Below, in pieces: positions 1-10,441 of a DNA stretch of 64,000 bases; position 1 is the stretch's first letter; each line of letters starts with the position of its first letter. Position numbers and translations under genes: made by a program. The DNA comes from G963663775 sp963663775 (GTDB lineage Bacteria; Bacillota; Clostridia; Oscillospirales; Butyricicoccaceae): NCBI GenBank assembly GCA_963663775.1, contig OY760624.1, positions 62,001 to 126,000 of the forward strand, read 5' to 3'. A model generated the notes under the pieces. The model was given only the letters and a program-made list of their open reading frames with translations, ran no database searches and was not told the DNA's origin.

Positions 1-1131
1 CCTCCATTCGGAACCCCATGGAAATCTGACCTTAAGGCTTGGGGCGATATCAAAAAAGATGATATTACTGACCCTAGATTTATTATCGACTATGATGGTA
101 ATTCTGAGTATTCATTATTGCCCGATATCGGTGACCCACAAATGCTATTTCTTGCAAACAATATCAGTAAAATGAAAACAAGCACAGATTTGGGTAGCCG
201 AATTGTTGAGGTGCATAATAGCTCATCACTATTTAAGGGCGATGCTGGAAGTGGCCCAAGTAATCTACGTCGCTATATTATTGAACAGGACTTGCTTGAG
301 GCAGTAGTTGCGTTGCCCGAAAATATGTTTTATAACACAGGAATTGGTACATTTCTTTGGATACTTACAAATAAAAAAGATGTAATTCGCAAAGGAAAAA
401 TACAGCTGATTGATGCTACAAGTATAAAATCATCCATCCGTAAAAATCTTGGAGATAAAAACTGTGAGCTTACGTTAGATAACCGTAAAGAAATACTTGA
501 TCTATACTTTGCATATACAGACGCCGATGAAAATTATAGCAAGGTTTTTGATAATGAAGAGTTTGGTTATTATTCTGTAGATATCCTTAGACCATTACGC
601 TTACGTGTTGATCTGTCCACAGAAAATTTCGACTTATTAAAAACAGAAAAAGATGATGCCCTATATAATTTGATGTGTGCAATACAACACGATTTAGGAA
701 CTGATAGCATATTAGATTACAATCTATTCTTTAAAAAGGTTAATGCCCTTGCAGCAAAGAAGAACGTTAAATTAACCGCAAAGCGTAATAAAGCAATACG
801 TTCGTACTTTACCACCGTTGACGAAACTGCCGAAATTGTACTTGATAAAGATGGTAACCCTGAGTCTGATAAAAATTTAAAGGACACAGAACAAATCCCG
901 CTGACCTATGAAGGTGGCGTTGATGCGTTTTTTGAAAAAGAAGTTTTGCCATATGTCCCGGATGCTTGGGTGGATAAAGATTCTGTTATTATTGGGTATG
1001 AACTTAGCTTTACAAAGTATTTTTACAAACCTGTTGAACTTAGAGATGCAAAAGATATTATTGCCGACATCACTGCCATAGAAAGCGATACCGATGGACT
1101 ACTTGCCTCTATAATCGGAGGTGTACTTTGA
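1..1131 (+). CDS. hsdM: Type I restriction-modification methylase subunit HsdM, 3' part (5' end outside window)
   Basis: The frame is open from base 1 and begins inside the methylase, at PPFG of the N6-adenine catalytic motif (N/D)PP(F/Y). HsdM pairs with HsdS to methylate adenine in a split recognition site in the cytoplasm. The visible 376 residues cover the end of the methyltransferase domain, including ALPENMFYNTGIGTFLWIL, which is typical of the conserved region after motif IV, and the C-terminal helical part that contacts HsdS. The stop overlaps the hsdS start by one base (TGATG), so the two are translationally coupled. A second, truncated hsdM of a different subtype lies at 61466-62440. 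Family is certain; the first part of the protein cannot be judged. Confidence 0.93.
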   Translation, partial: PPFGTPWKSDLKAWGDIKKDDITDPRFIIDYDGNSEYSLLPDIGDPQMLFLANNISKMKTSTDLGSRIVEVHNSSSLFKGDAGSGPSNLRRYIIEQDLLEAVVALPENMFYNTGIGTFLWILTNKKDVIRKGKIQLIDATSIKSSIRKNLGDKNCELTLDNRKEILDLYFAYTDADENYSKVFDNEEFGYYSVDILRPLRLRVDLSTENFDLLKTEKDDALYNLMCAIQHDLGTDSILDYNLFFKKVNALAAKKNVKLTAKRNKAIRSYFTTVDETAEIVLDKDGNPESDKNLKDTEQIPLTYEGGVDAFFEKEVLPYVPDAWVDKDSVIIGYELSFTKYFYKPVELRDAKDIIADITAIESDTDGLLASIIGGVL

Positions 1132-2525
1132 TGCTAAAGAAATATCCGGATTATAAAGAAAGTAATGAAAAATGGATTTCTCTGATTCCTAATCATTGGG
1201 AAATGGTAACTATCAAATCTATTCTTCAAGAAAGAAAGCTAAGAAATTCTCCTATAAAAACTGACTTTATTTTATCGCTTACGGCTAAAACTGGTGTAAT
1301 TCCATATACCGAAAAAACAGGAGGTGGAAACAAAGCGAAAGACGATATATCCAAGTATAATATAGCGTGTGAAAATGATTTATTAATCAACTGCATGAAT
1401 GTTGTTTCTGGTTCTTCTGGGATTTCTAATTATTATGGTGCAATTAGCCCTGTATACTATGCACTTTACAGAAGATGCGATCAAACAAATATAAAATATG
1501 TTGAGTATTTATTCAGAAACAGTAAGTTTTACACAAGCTTAGTTGGTCTTGGAAATGGAATTATGATGAAAACAAGTAGCACGGGTAAATTAAACACGGT
1601 TAGAAAAAGAATTTCAATGAACAAATTAAATCGTGTTATGCTCCCACTTCCATCTACGCAAGAACAAGATCAAATTGTCCGTTTTCTTAATTGGAAAACA
1701 TCTGAAATGGCTCATTTTATTCATGAGAAAAAGAAAGAAATCAGACGACTTGAGGAACTAAAAAAATCAATCATATGTAAGTATTCTCTAGAAGGGTTAG
1801 AAAAAAATAGAGGGTTTTATAAGAGTCAGTTTCCTTGGATCAAAAAAGTTCCATTAGGTTGGAAAGAAACTCGTTTAAAAAATATTTTAAAAAAGCTTAC
1901 ACATACAGTACGCCCAAACGATGAGTTGTTAATCTGTTCAAATAGTGGCAAAGTATTTTTTAGAGGCGAATCAAAGATGGGATTAGTCTCCGATTCGGAA
2001 GATATATACCAAGGTGTAAGGAAAGATGATCTTTTAATTCATGGTATGGATACATGGCATGGAGCAATTGCAATTTCTGAATTTGATGGTAAGTGTACAC
2101 GTGTAGTTCATGTTTGCGATAGTTCTGAAAACAAACAATATGTAACATATTATCTACGTGCCTTAGCTTTCTTACAGGTGTACAAAAAAATCACAAATGG
2201 TGTTCGTGAAAATACAAGTGATTTCAGAAGTTGGAGCAAAGCTGGTGATATTAATGTGTTAGTACCTCCAAGAAAAGAACAAGATGAAATAGTTGATTTT
2301 TTAAATCAAAAATGCTTAGAAATTGATGAAATCATTTCAACAATTAGCAAGGAAATCGCTCTTGTACAAGAACTTCGAACTAAAACAATAGCTGATGTTG
2401 TAACTGGTAAGGTTGATGTACGTGGTGTAGTTGTACCAGATTATGTACCTGAAGAGGATGAATTAGATTTAGATGAAGAGATAGATGAATCTGAAGAGGA
2501 TATTGAAGAGGAGGCTGATGATTAA
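1131..2525 (+). CDS. hsdS: Type I restriction-modification specificity subunit HsdS
   Basis: A 464-residue specificity subunit with two target recognition domains, roughly residues 1-180 and 230-400. Each is followed by a conserved helix; PSTQEQDQIVRFLN and PPRKEQDEIVDFLN are the paired signatures. HsdS reads the two halves of the bipartite DNA target and anchors HsdM and HsdR. ATG at 1131 is chosen because GGAGGTG lies 8 bases upstream and it overlaps the hsdM stop. The tail after about residue 440 is very acidic. The stop overlaps the hsdR start (TAATG). No inverted hsdS copy or recombinase adjoins it, so specificity switching at this locus is not indicated. Confidence 0.95.
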   Translation: MLKKYPDYKESNEKWISLIPNHWEMVTIKSILQERKLRNSPIKTDFILSLTAKTGVIPYTEKTGGGNKAKDDISKYNIACENDLLINCMNVVSGSSGISNYYGAISPVYYALYRRCDQTNIKYVEYLFRNSKFYTSLVGLGNGIMMKTSSTGKLNTVRKRISMNKLNRVMLPLPSTQEQDQIVRFLNWKTSEMAHFIHEKKKEIRRLEELKKSIICKYSLEGLEKNRGFYKSQFPWIKKVPLGWKETRLKNILKKLTHTVRPNDELLICSNSGKVFFRGESKMGLVSDSEDIYQGVRKDDLLIHGMDTWHGAIAISEFDGKCTRVVHVCDSSENKQYVTYYLRALAFLQVYKKITNGVRENTSDFRSWSKAGDINVLVPPRKEQDEIVDFLNQKCLEIDEIISTISKEIALVQELRTKTIADVVTGKVDVRGVVVPDYVPEEDELDLDEEIDESEEDIEEEADD

Positions 2526-5521
2526 TGCATACTGATGTTTCTGAAAAAGGTTTAGAAAATATTATTGAAAACTGGCTAATAAACGAAAACAGATTTGAAC
2601 AAGGTACAAATGCTGAGTTTAATCGTGATTATGCTCTTGACGAAGGACGTCTTTTCCGCTTTTTATCTGAAACCCAACCTTTGGCAATGAAAGAATTGCG
2701 AATTCTTGACTCAAGTGCAGAACGAACAAAATTTCTTGGCCGCTTGAATAAAAAACTATCTGACAGTGGTGTTATTGAGGTGCTCCGTAAAGGCTTTAAA
2801 TATAAGCATAAAACCCTTGATTTGTATATGGTATTGCCAAGTGAAGGCAATACCAGTGCTGCTGCACTATACGAAAAGAACATTTTTAGTGTAACAAGAC
2901 AACTTCAATATTCAAAAGATAATGGAAAACTTGCTTTAGATATGGCTATATTTTTAAACGGTCTTCCTATTATGACCTTTGAATTAAAAAACCAATTTAC
3001 AAAGCAAAATGTACAAGACGCTATCTTCCAGTACAAAAAAGACCGTGAACCAACAGAACTTATTTTTCATTTTAAGCGTTGCCTTGTTCACTTTGCTGTT
3101 GATGACAATGAAGTGCATATGTGTACTGAATTAAGAAAAGAAAAGTCATTTTTCTTGCCTTTCAACAAAGGATATAACGATGGTGCTGGTAATCCCCCAA
3201 ACCCGGATGGCTTAAAAACCGATTATCTATGGAAAGATATATTAACGAAAGCGGAAATCTCAAATATTCTAGAAAACTATGCTCAGATTGTAGAAGAAAA
3301 AGATGAGGATACTGGTAAAAAGCATTATAAACAAATATTCCCTCGCTATCATCAATTGCAAGTTGTTAAATCCTTACTTGGAGATGCTCTTAATGATGGA
3401 GCTGGACACAGATATTTAATTCAACATAGTGCCGGTAGTGGAAAATCTAATTCTATAGCTTGGTTGGCACATCAGCTTGTAACATTGAAAGGATCTGACG
3501 GAAAAATATTTGATACTGTTATTGTTGTTACAGACCGTATTAATCTTGATAAACAAATTAAAAACACAATTCGTCAATTCATGCAAGTTTCATCTACCGT
3601 TGGATGGGCTAAGGATTCTACCGAACTAAAGAATCTGCTTGATGAAGGAAAAAGCATTATTATTACTATTGTTCATAAATTCAAGTTCATCCTAAAAGAT
3701 ATCACGGACATCCATAAAAATAAGAACTTTGCAATTATTATTGATGAGGCACACTCAAGCCAAAATGGTAGTCTCTCAGCACAAATGAACATTGTTCTTT
3801 CAGGCAATGTTTATAACGACGATGATGAACTTGAGGACAAAATTAATAGTCTTATCGAAGGAAAGAAAATGGCTAGCAATGCCAGCTACTTTGCTTTCAC
3901 TGCTACGCCAAAGAATAAGACTTTAGAAATGTTTGGGAAGCCTATTTCAGATGCAAACGGCAATCCAATCTTAAATGAAGATGGTACAAAAAAATCCGAA
4001 CCACATTATGTTTATACTATGAAACAAGCTATTGAAGAGAGATTTATCCTTGATGTATTAAAATACTATACACCATATGAAAGCTATTACCATATAATAA
4101 AAACCGTCGAAGACGACCCTCTATTTGACACTAAAAGAGCACAGCGTTTATTGAGATACTATGTTGAATCTCAAAAATACGCTGTCCAAGAAAAAGCAGG
4201 CATAATGGTTGAACATTTTCATAATGATGTTCAGAAAAAAATTAATGGACAAGGCCGTGCAATGATAATTACCAACGGGATTAATAGAGCAATAGAATAC
4301 TATTTTGCCATAACCAACGCATTAAACGAAAGAAAAAGTCAGTACAAGGCTATCGTTGCTTTTTCTGGAGATTCAGTTTACAACGGAGAAACATATAATG
4401 AGGCTAAGCTTAATGGATTCCCAAGCGGTCAGATCGAAAAGAAATTCAAGTACGACCCTTATAGAATTTTAATTGTTGCTGACAAATTCCAAACCGGGTA
4501 TGATGAACCTTTATTACATACCATGTACGTTGACAAAGGTCTATCCGATATTAAGGCGGTACAGACGTTGTCAAGACTAAATCGTTGCTGTTCGGGCAAA
4601 AGTGATACTTTTGTTCTTGACTTTGTTAACGATCCTGAAGATATTAAAAAGGCGTTTGAACGTTATTACAAAACCACTATACTTTCTGGAGAAACCGATG
4701 CAAATAAGCTAAATGATCTTATTGACACAATGGAACCTATGCAAGTATATACTCAAGACCAAATCGATGAATTTGTAAGCTTATATCTAAATAATGCTGA
4801 AAGAGAAAAGCTTGACCCTATTATTGATTTATGTGTTGAGAACTATAAAGAACTTGATTTAGATGATCAAATTGAGTTTAAAAGCAGTGCAAAGACTTTT
4901 GTGCGGACCTATAATTTTTTGTCTGCTATTTTACCATATGGATCATCTGATTGGGAAAAATTATCTATTTTTCTTAATTTGCTGGTTAGCAAATTGCCAA
5001 AGCCAGAATCTGATGATGATACAGATAAAATTATTGAAAAGGTAGATTTAGAAAGCTATCGAGTAGTTGCACAACAGACCATGTCACTGTCTTTAGCAGA
5101 TGAGAATGCCGAAATAGCCCCAGTCCCTGTTAAAACTGATGTGGGTATTCCTGTACCAGATTACGATACTCTTTCACATATAATAGCTACATTTCATGAT
5201 ATGTGGGGCAATTGTGAATGGAGTGATGAAGACAAAGTTCGCAGACAGGTTGCTGATCTTCCTGACATTGTAAAGAATGATGAGGCATATCAGAACGCTA
5301 TGAAGTATTCTGACGCACAAAATGCACGTGACGAAAGTGATCGTGCTACATTTGAAGCAATATTGAAAACAATGACTTCTGGTATGGAACTCTATACTGC
5401 ATTCCAAGATGATGTTAGAAACAAAAACAATCAATCATTTAAAAGATGGTTGCTTGATTATGTTTTCAACTCCACTTATACTCCGGGAGGAAATTCGCAA
5501 TCAACAGACACTAGAGTTTAA
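2525..5521 (+). CDS. hsdR: Type I restriction enzyme subunit HsdR (nuclease and translocase)
   Basis: A 998-residue restriction subunit. The N-terminal PD-(D/E)xK nuclease is visible as D139 and E153-L-K155 (FELKNQ). The SF2 motor has Walker A SAGSGKS near 302-308, DEAH at 407-410, and later helicase motifs (FAFTATPKN; a QTLSRLNR motif VI-like stretch). A C-terminal helical region would bind HsdM/HsdS. The enzyme translocates unmethylated DNA and cuts at a distance, acting in defence. Length fits the family, and no damage is seen. It is the third gene of the hsd operon, with the DUF4357 gene following 19 bases downstream. Confidence 0.96.
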   Translation: MHTDVSEKGLENIIENWLINENRFEQGTNAEFNRDYALDEGRLFRFLSETQPLAMKELRILDSSAERTKFLGRLNKKLSDSGVIEVLRKGFKYKHKTLDLYMVLPSEGNTSAAALYEKNIFSVTRQLQYSKDNGKLALDMAIFLNGLPIMTFELKNQFTKQNVQDAIFQYKKDREPTELIFHFKRCLVHFAVDDNEVHMCTELRKEKSFFLPFNKGYNDGAGNPPNPDGLKTDYLWKDILTKAEISNILENYAQIVEEKDEDTGKKHYKQIFPRYHQLQVVKSLLGDALNDGAGHRYLIQHSAGSGKSNSIAWLAHQLVTLKGSDGKIFDTVIVVTDRINLDKQIKNTIRQFMQVSSTVGWAKDSTELKNLLDEGKSIIITIVHKFKFILKDITDIHKNKNFAIIIDEAHSSQNGSLSAQMNIVLSGNVYNDDDELEDKINSLIEGKKMASNASYFAFTATPKNKTLEMFGKPISDANGNPILNEDGTKKSEPHYVYTMKQAIEERFILDVLKYYTPYESYYHIIKTVEDDPLFDTKRAQRLLRYYVESQKYAVQEKAGIMVEHFHNDVQKKINGQGRAMIITNGINRAIEYYFAITNALNERKSQYKAIVAFSGDSVYNGETYNEAKLNGFPSGQIEKKFKYDPYRILIVADKFQTGYDEPLLHTMYVDKGLSDIKAVQTLSRLNRCCSGKSDTFVLDFVNDPEDIKKAFERYYKTTILSGETDANKLNDLIDTMEPMQVYTQDQIDEFVSLYLNNAEREKLDPIIDLCVENYKELDLDDQIEFKSSAKTFVRTYNFLSAILPYGSSDWEKLSIFLNLLVSKLPKPESDDDTDKIIEKVDLESYRVVAQQTMSLSLADENAEIAPVPVKTDVGIPVPDYDTLSHIIATFHDMWGNCEWSDEDKVRRQVADLPDIVKNDEAYQNAMKYSDAQNARDESDRATFEAILKTMTSGMELYTAFQDDVRNKNNQSFKRWLLDYVFNSTYTPGGNSQSTDTRV

Positions 5522-5539
5522 GCGAGGAGGAAATAGTAA

Positions 5540-6418
5540 ATGGCACGAGGGAAAAGTATAAATCTCTTTCTAATGGACGGAACAGCAACTGGAAGAATGA
5601 AATGTACACTTGCTAACTGGACAGGCGTTGCATATAAAATACCACGTACAGAACTTGAAAAATGTAAAGAACGTGATGATTTAAAGCAAAGTGGGGTTTA
5701 TTTTTTGTTTGGGGTTTCTGATCAAACTGGAGATAATATTGCTTATATCGGTCAAGCAGGAGCAAGAAAAAATGGTGAAGGTATATTATATCGCTTACAA
5801 GAACACAAGCGTAACCCAGATAAGGATTATTGGACAGAGGCTGTCGTATTCACAACCTCCAATAATTCTTTTGGTCCAACAGAAATAAGCTATCTAGAAA
5901 ATCGTTTTTGTAAAATGGCATTAGAAGCTAATCGTTATGATATTAAAAACGGAAACGACCCTACCTCTGGAAATATAACAGAGGAAAAAGAAAGTGAACT
6001 CGAAGAGTTTATAGACTATGCTAAAATCGTTATGGGTACATTGGGTCATAAGATATTTGAAGCTATAGACGCAACACTATCTCAAACACCACATCTTGTT
6101 TCAAAAGGGGAAGAACTAGCTTTATATCTACACACAGGAAAAGCAAATGCCACAGGAAAGAGAACGAGTGACGGCTTTGTAATTTATGCTGGGAGTATGG
6201 TGTCTCTTTCGCCAACAAAAAGTTGCCCAGATACAATTCTGAAATTGAGAGAAAAATTAGCAGATAAAATTGATGTTAGCGGAGCAGTAAAAGAGAACTT
6301 ACTATTGAGTAGTCCCTCATCTGCCGCAGCTTTTGTTACATATGCAAGTGCAAACGGAAATATTATGTGGAAAACTTCTGATGGTAGAACGTTAAAAGAT
6401 ATTGAAAGCTCAGAATAA
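5540..6418 (+). CDS. GIY-YIG nuclease-fold protein with C-terminal DUF4357
   Basis: A 292-residue protein. GVYFLFG near residue 52 and AYIGQAG near 68 form the GIY-YIG core. The C-terminal 80 residues (DGFVIYAGS through ...DGRTLKDIE) match the DUF4357 pattern. Proteins of this build are common next to type I and other restriction loci, but their exact role is not established; an accessory nuclease or DNA-binding role is inference. The start is supported by GAGGAGG 9 bases upstream, and the gene is very likely cotranscribed with hsdR. An IS256 element begins 30 bases after the stop, which ends this operon. Confidence 0.85.
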   Translation: MARGKSINLFLMDGTATGRMKCTLANWTGVAYKIPRTELEKCKERDDLKQSGVYFLFGVSDQTGDNIAYIGQAGARKNGEGILYRLQEHKRNPDKDYWTEAVVFTTSNNSFGPTEISYLENRFCKMALEANRYDIKNGNDPTSGNITEEKESELEEFIDYAKIVMGTLGHKIFEAIDATLSQTPHLVSKGEELALYLHTGKANATGKRTSDGFVIYAGSMVSLSPTKSCPDTILKLREKLADKIDVSGAVKENLLLSSPSSAAAFVTYASANGNIMWKTSDGRTLKDIESSE

Positions 6419-6440
6419 TAGGTGTTTATCTGTATTTTCT

Positions 6441-7933
6441 CAGAATACGGGTGTATCCCAGAATCTGTGTAAACTCAAAAAACGGTATAAAACAGGGGCA
6501 AATAATTTACGGGGCGGAAGTCTGGAAAACAGGCTTCCACCTCCAACGCATTTTAACGAAAAATGGGCAGGGTGTCAAGGGCAGCGGTCAAAACTGCCCC
6601 TCCACTAGGACAGATCAGCCCGGCAGCCTGTCCGCAAAGAAAATCTCCAATTGAGAGTGGATGACGCCCCAGTCTCTGCGGCGGCCAGTCCATTTTTTAG
6701 TGATATCAATCATCGCCAGATACAGCATTTTCAGCAGGCTGTCATCGGTCGGAAAGACCGACTTGGATTTGGTCACTTTTCGCAGCTGGCGATTGAAATT
6801 TTCGATGGCATTGGTGGTATAAATCAGCGTTCGAACCTCCTGCGGGTACCTGAAATAGGTCGATAGCGTTGCCCAGTTTGCCCGCCAGGAGAGCGCGATT
6901 TTCGGGTATTTGCTGCCCCATTTCTCATCGAAGCTGTCGAGCAGATACAGCGCCGTCGGCTCATCAACGGCCGCATAGACCTTCTTTAGATCAGCCATCA
7001 GTGCCTTAATATCTTTGTACGAAACGAATTTGGTGCTGTTACGGATTTGATGAATGACGCACTGTTGAATCTCTGTCTGTGGAAAAACTGCTTCAATCGC
7101 ATTGTTGAACCCAGTTAAACCATCCACGCAGGCGATGAGAATATCCTCTACACCACGATTTTTGAGACCATTGAGGATGCCAAGCCAGAACTTTGCGCTC
7201 TCGTTTTCGCCGACCCACATACCAAGGACATCTCGAATGCCATCCATTTTGATGCCGATAGCGATATAGACTGCTTTCTTCACGATCTGACCTTCGCTGC
7301 GGACGTGGAAGTGAATCGCATCCATGAACACTACGGCATAGACCTCCTCTAGGGGGCGCATCTGCCATTCCTTGACCACGGGCAGGATTTTATCCGTCAC
7401 ACGGCTGATGGTGCTGTCCGATACCTCCAGACCGTAGATTTCTCGAATATGCTCCTCGATGTCGCTAGTGGTCATTCCTTTGGCGTACATTGACAGAATC
7501 TTTTCCTCGATATCTCCGCTTAAGGTAGTCTGGTTTTTCTTGACGATCTGCGGCTCAAATTCGCCCTTTCGGTCTCGGGGAACGCTGATCTCCATGTCGC
7601 CCAGGCTGCTTTTTAGGGTTTTCTCGCTGTAGCCGTTGCGGCTGTTGTCCGTTTCCTTGCTGCGATAATCGTACCTGCTATAGCCCAGTTCCTCGTCCAG
7701 CTCACCCTCCAAGCCGTTCTCCAGAACCGTGCTCACCATTTCTTTGAATAGCTCCTGTACGCCTGCTACATCGTTGATTCCTGCATCCTGCAGCAGCTCC
7801 AATAATTTTTTCCGCTGCTCCCGTCGTTCTGGGGTGATCTTTCTTCTTGCCATAATTTAAACCTCCTAGATGGTGCTCCTATTTTACACCATCTTGAAGG
7901 TTTACACAAAATTCGGGATAGACTCCAGAATAC
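6441..7933 (-). mobile_element. IS256-family insertion sequence with 8-bp target duplication
   Basis: The element runs about 6449-7925. Its ends are imperfect inverted repeats: GGGTGTATCCC and TGTGTAAAC on the left, and the reverse complement GAGTCTATCCC and TGTGTAAAC on the right. The 8-bp CAGAATAC occurs at 6441-6448 and 7926-7933, directly outside the ends. IS256 elements usually duplicate 8-9 bp, so this is a clean, probably recent insertion between the hsd locus and rlmD. Confidence 0.9.
6615..7853 (-). CDS. IS256-family (mutator type) transposase
   Basis: A 412-residue mutator-type DDE transposase. MDAIHFHVR (first Asp) and CVDGLTGFNNAIEAVFP (second Asp) are clear, the CVIHQIRNSTKFV signature follows, and IYTTNAIENFNRQLR carries the catalytic Glu. 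It catalyses cut-out and reinsertion of its own IS, through circles in the known members. It is full length and uninterrupted. GGAGGT lies just upstream of ATG 7853, inside the terminal repeats. Confidence 0.96.
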   Translation of the reverse strand: MARRKITPERREQRKKLLELLQDAGINDVAGVQELFKEMVSTVLENGLEGELDEELGYSRYDYRSKETDNSRNGYSEKTLKSSLGDMEISVPRDRKGEFEPQIVKKNQTTLSGDIEEKILSMYAKGMTTSDIEEHIREIYGLEVSDSTISRVTDKILPVVKEWQMRPLEEVYAVVFMDAIHFHVRSEGQIVKKAVYIAIGIKMDGIRDVLGMWVGENESAKFWLGILNGLKNRGVEDILIACVDGLTGFNNAIEAVFPQTEIQQCVIHQIRNSTKFVSYKDIKALMADLKKVYAAVDEPTALYLLDSFDEKWGSKYPKIALSWRANWATLSTYFRYPQEVRTLIYTTNAIENFNRQLRKVTKSKSVFPTDDSLLKMLYLAMIDITKKWTGRRRDWGVIHSQLEIFFADRLPG

Positions 7934-8137
7934 CCCGCTTTCTCCAATTATGAGCAAAACAAAAAGAATTTCAATGCCAAAAACGGAAGTATTCATTTTT
8001 TTCAACATATGCCACAAGTGAATTATTTGCCGATAGTTTACAACATTTCTATCTCCGCAACCTACCCAAAAGCACACTTGTCTACCAAACTATGCGAATT
8101 TCTATCGGTTGATATATTCCCGTCAAGTACCGATTTT

Positions 8138-8188
8138 ACAAGGGGTTCTGCCATTCTGCAAATCAGCAAAATACGCAGAACCCCTTGT
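8138..8188. terminator. 14-bp perfect hairpin downstream of rlmD
   Basis: ACAAGGGGTTCTGC (8138-8151) pairs perfectly with GCAGAACCCCTTGT (8175-8188). It sits 20 bases past the rlmD stop. A T-rich tail is better on the plus side (TTTTCT), so it may act in both directions. Confidence 0.75.
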
Positions 8189-8208
8189 TTTCTACACTTT
8201 CAAGCTTT

Positions 8209-9570
8209 TTACTTTTCCGCCCTTGACATCAAAACAACGGTCTCAACATGCCTTGTCCTTGGGAACAAATCAAATATCCGACACTTTTCGACTTGAAACC
8301 CCTGTTCCTGCAGCAATTTGCAATCTCTAGCAAGTGTAGCAGGGTCACATGACACATATACGATTTTTTCGGGTTGTAGCTGCACCATAGCTGAAATCGC
8401 CGTATCATCCAATCCACGGCGCGGCGGGTCTACCACAATCACATGCGGTGCATCTGCATTTGCAGCCATCATAACAGCCGCCTGGCCTGCATCCGCACAA
8501 ATAAACTCTACATTTTCAATATGATTTCTCTGTGCATTTTCACGGGCATTGATGACTGCTTCCGGCACAACTTCCACCCCAATCACACTCTGTGCATGCT
8601 TTGCCATGGCCAGCGTAATGGTACCTGCGCCGCAATAAAGCTCCAGCACACGCTGTGTGCCATCCAATTGTGCAAATTCCATCGCACACGTATATAATTT
8701 TTCAGCCTGTGCATGATTCACTTGATAAAAGGCATGGGGTGACAATGCAAACACATTGCCGCATAAGGTATCTTCTAATGTATCACTGCCCCAAATGGTT
8801 TTGCTCTTTTGCCCCAGAATGCTATTGTTCGGTTTTGCATTATGATTGAGCACAATACTCACCAAAGAAGGCACTTGTTCTGTCAAAAGCACAATCAATT
8901 CTTGCAGTGCTGGCAAATGAAAGGTTGCGGTCACCAAGCAAAGCTGCGTTTGTCCGCTTTCTGTACCAGTGCGCACATAAACATGCCGAATCATACCCCT
9001 CTGCGTGGTTTCAGTATAAACTGGAACATCATAGTCATTCATCCATTGGCATACCAACGCTGCAATTTGGTCTGCTTTTGGAGATTGAATCAAGCATTGT
9101 GTCATCGGTACAATATCATGACTGCGCATGCGATAAAATCCAGTCACTACTTGCCCAGCCTGCATCCCCACGGGATATTGCGCCTTATTGCGATAGTGTA
9201 CTGTCGCTTCTGCACCTACAATATCCTCCACCGCAATGGATAATCCCCCAATACGGGTCAGTGCATCCTGCACTTTCTTTTGCTTTGCACGCAACTCTTC
9301 TGCATATGTAATATGCTGCCAACAGCAGCCACCGCATCGGTCTGCATAACTGCATGCCGGCTGTATCCGATGCTTAGAGGTCACGATGATTTTTTGAATG
9401 CGACCATAGGCCATTCGCCGATTGACTTTTAAAATCACAATATCACATTGATCACCCACAGCACCACCGGGCACAAAAACCGGAATGCCGCCAATTTTGG
9501 CAATTGCAGCACCATCGGCTGTATAGTCCACAAATTCCGCACGATAAACTTTGTTTTTTATCAGCTCCAT
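8209..9570 (-). CDS. rlmD: 23S rRNA (uracil-C5)-methyltransferase, RlmD/RumA family
   Basis: A 453-residue SAM-dependent RNA methylase. It has an N-terminal TRAM domain (about 1-60), an iron-sulfur cysteine cluster CSYADRCGGCC near 75-90, and a C-terminal Rossmann methylase. ELYCGAGTITLAMA is the SAM site and DPPRRGLD plus VSCDPATLARD hold the catalytic region with the nucleophilic Cys. Members methylate uracil in 23S rRNA (U1939 or U747 type) or tRNA U54; the exact target cannot be read here. AGGAAG precedes ATG 9570. This is the clearest chromosomal housekeeping gene in the window. Confidence 0.93.
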   Translation of the reverse strand: MELIKNKVYRAEFVDYTADGAAIAKIGGIPVFVPGGAVGDQCDIVILKVNRRMAYGRIQKIIVTSKHRIQPACSYADRCGGCCWQHITYAEELRAKQKKVQDALTRIGGLSIAVEDIVGAEATVHYRNKAQYPVGMQAGQVVTGFYRMRSHDIVPMTQCLIQSPKADQIAALVCQWMNDYDVPVYTETTQRGMIRHVYVRTGTESGQTQLCLVTATFHLPALQELIVLLTEQVPSLVSIVLNHNAKPNNSILGQKSKTIWGSDTLEDTLCGNVFALSPHAFYQVNHAQAEKLYTCAMEFAQLDGTQRVLELYCGAGTITLAMAKHAQSVIGVEVVPEAVINARENAQRNHIENVEFICADAGQAAVMMAANADAPHVIVVDPPRRGLDDTAISAMVQLQPEKIVYVSCDPATLARDCKLLQEQGFQVEKCRIFDLFPRTRHVETVVLMSRAEK

Positions 9571-9701
9571 AGCTAACTTCCTTTTCTTAAAAATGACATT
9601 CTACAATGCTTTTAGTATATCATTGATACATCATCTGATTCAATAGAAAACTGCATGTATTTCACCAAATATAAAGTAAGCTACAGCGATTCCTCAACAT
9701 A

Positions 9702-10273
9702 TTACAAAAATAATTTCCCATTTTGTGCACCTGAGAAGGGTTTTGATACAGTTTCCCCGTTCAATCTGACAGAAGATAAAACAGTGGGGTTCTTTGGTGT
9801 GTTAAGCGGAACGGCATCTCGCACACGCTTTTCTCCTTTTGCACGTCCATATCGATGGGCTAAATCTGTATTTACACCGCTTTCATCCAAAAAAACAAGC
9901 GTTTCTGCACGAAAACTGCTTTGGGTTTCTTTGCACACTATGCGTTTTTCTACTACATCTGCTCGGTCTTGCTCTTTGGCATGTATTATCTTTTTTATAT
10001 CGAAAACCAAGTTTTTCACGAATTATGTAGCTGAGCTGTGATTTTTATATCCAAAACCCCATCATTTCTTTGATTTTCTGCATCAAGTTCTGACTTTCTG
10101 CCGTTTTTTTCATAATTCGGTACAATGCTACCCGGTTTTCGTTTTTTTGCACGCAGTCGATAAATTGCAGATTCGCTGACATGCAGTACTCTGCTGATTT
10201 CCGTTATCGTTGTTATTCTTTCTTCTCAGTTTTTCAATATCAATTCTCGTAATTCTTTCGACATCATTTCCAT
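9702..10273 (-). pseudogene. IS630-family transposase remnant
   Basis: Reading from 10273 down, a helix-turn-helix region (MSKELRELILKN, stop, then ITEISRVLHVSESAIYRLR) is followed in another frame by the IS630 DDE core: LVFLDESGVNTDLAHRYGRA and a later VRLNGETVS stretch. There is an in-frame stop early, at least one frameshift, and the C-terminal part with the last acidic residue is missing. It is dead. An IS110 fragment abuts its upstream side. Confidence 0.8.
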
Positions 10274-10322
10274 CACCCGTTCGTTTTTCCTTGATTATAT
10301 CACAAAGCTTTTTTATACGGAA

Positions 10323-10441
10323 TTGCTATAGGTGACATCCGCCATCGTGCAGAAATGGCAGCTTAAGAGCAACATCCCACAAGACCTCGCCGGAAGCGTC
10401 ACAGTTGGGTCAGATAACAACGCAAGACAAAAGAGCAGGTA
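10323..10441 (+). mobile_element. IS110 right-end fragment (truncated on both sides)
   Basis: About 119 bp match the transposase 3' end and start of the 3' noncoding region of the 27264-29044 copy (GGTGACATCCGCC, GCTTAAGAGCAACATC, AAAGAGCAGGTA). Both sides break off: into IS630 debris on the left and a terS fragment on the right. It shows an older IS110 insertion or rearrangement here. Confidence 0.8.

Noticed and set aside
1..6418. Phase-variable hsdS by inversion
   Set aside because: Only one hsdS, no inverted target-recognition copies and no adjacent recombinase at this locus.
9839..10041. Plus-strand frames over the IS630 remnant
   Set aside because: The minus strand holds the recognisable transposase core (LVFLDESGV); the plus frames are shadows.
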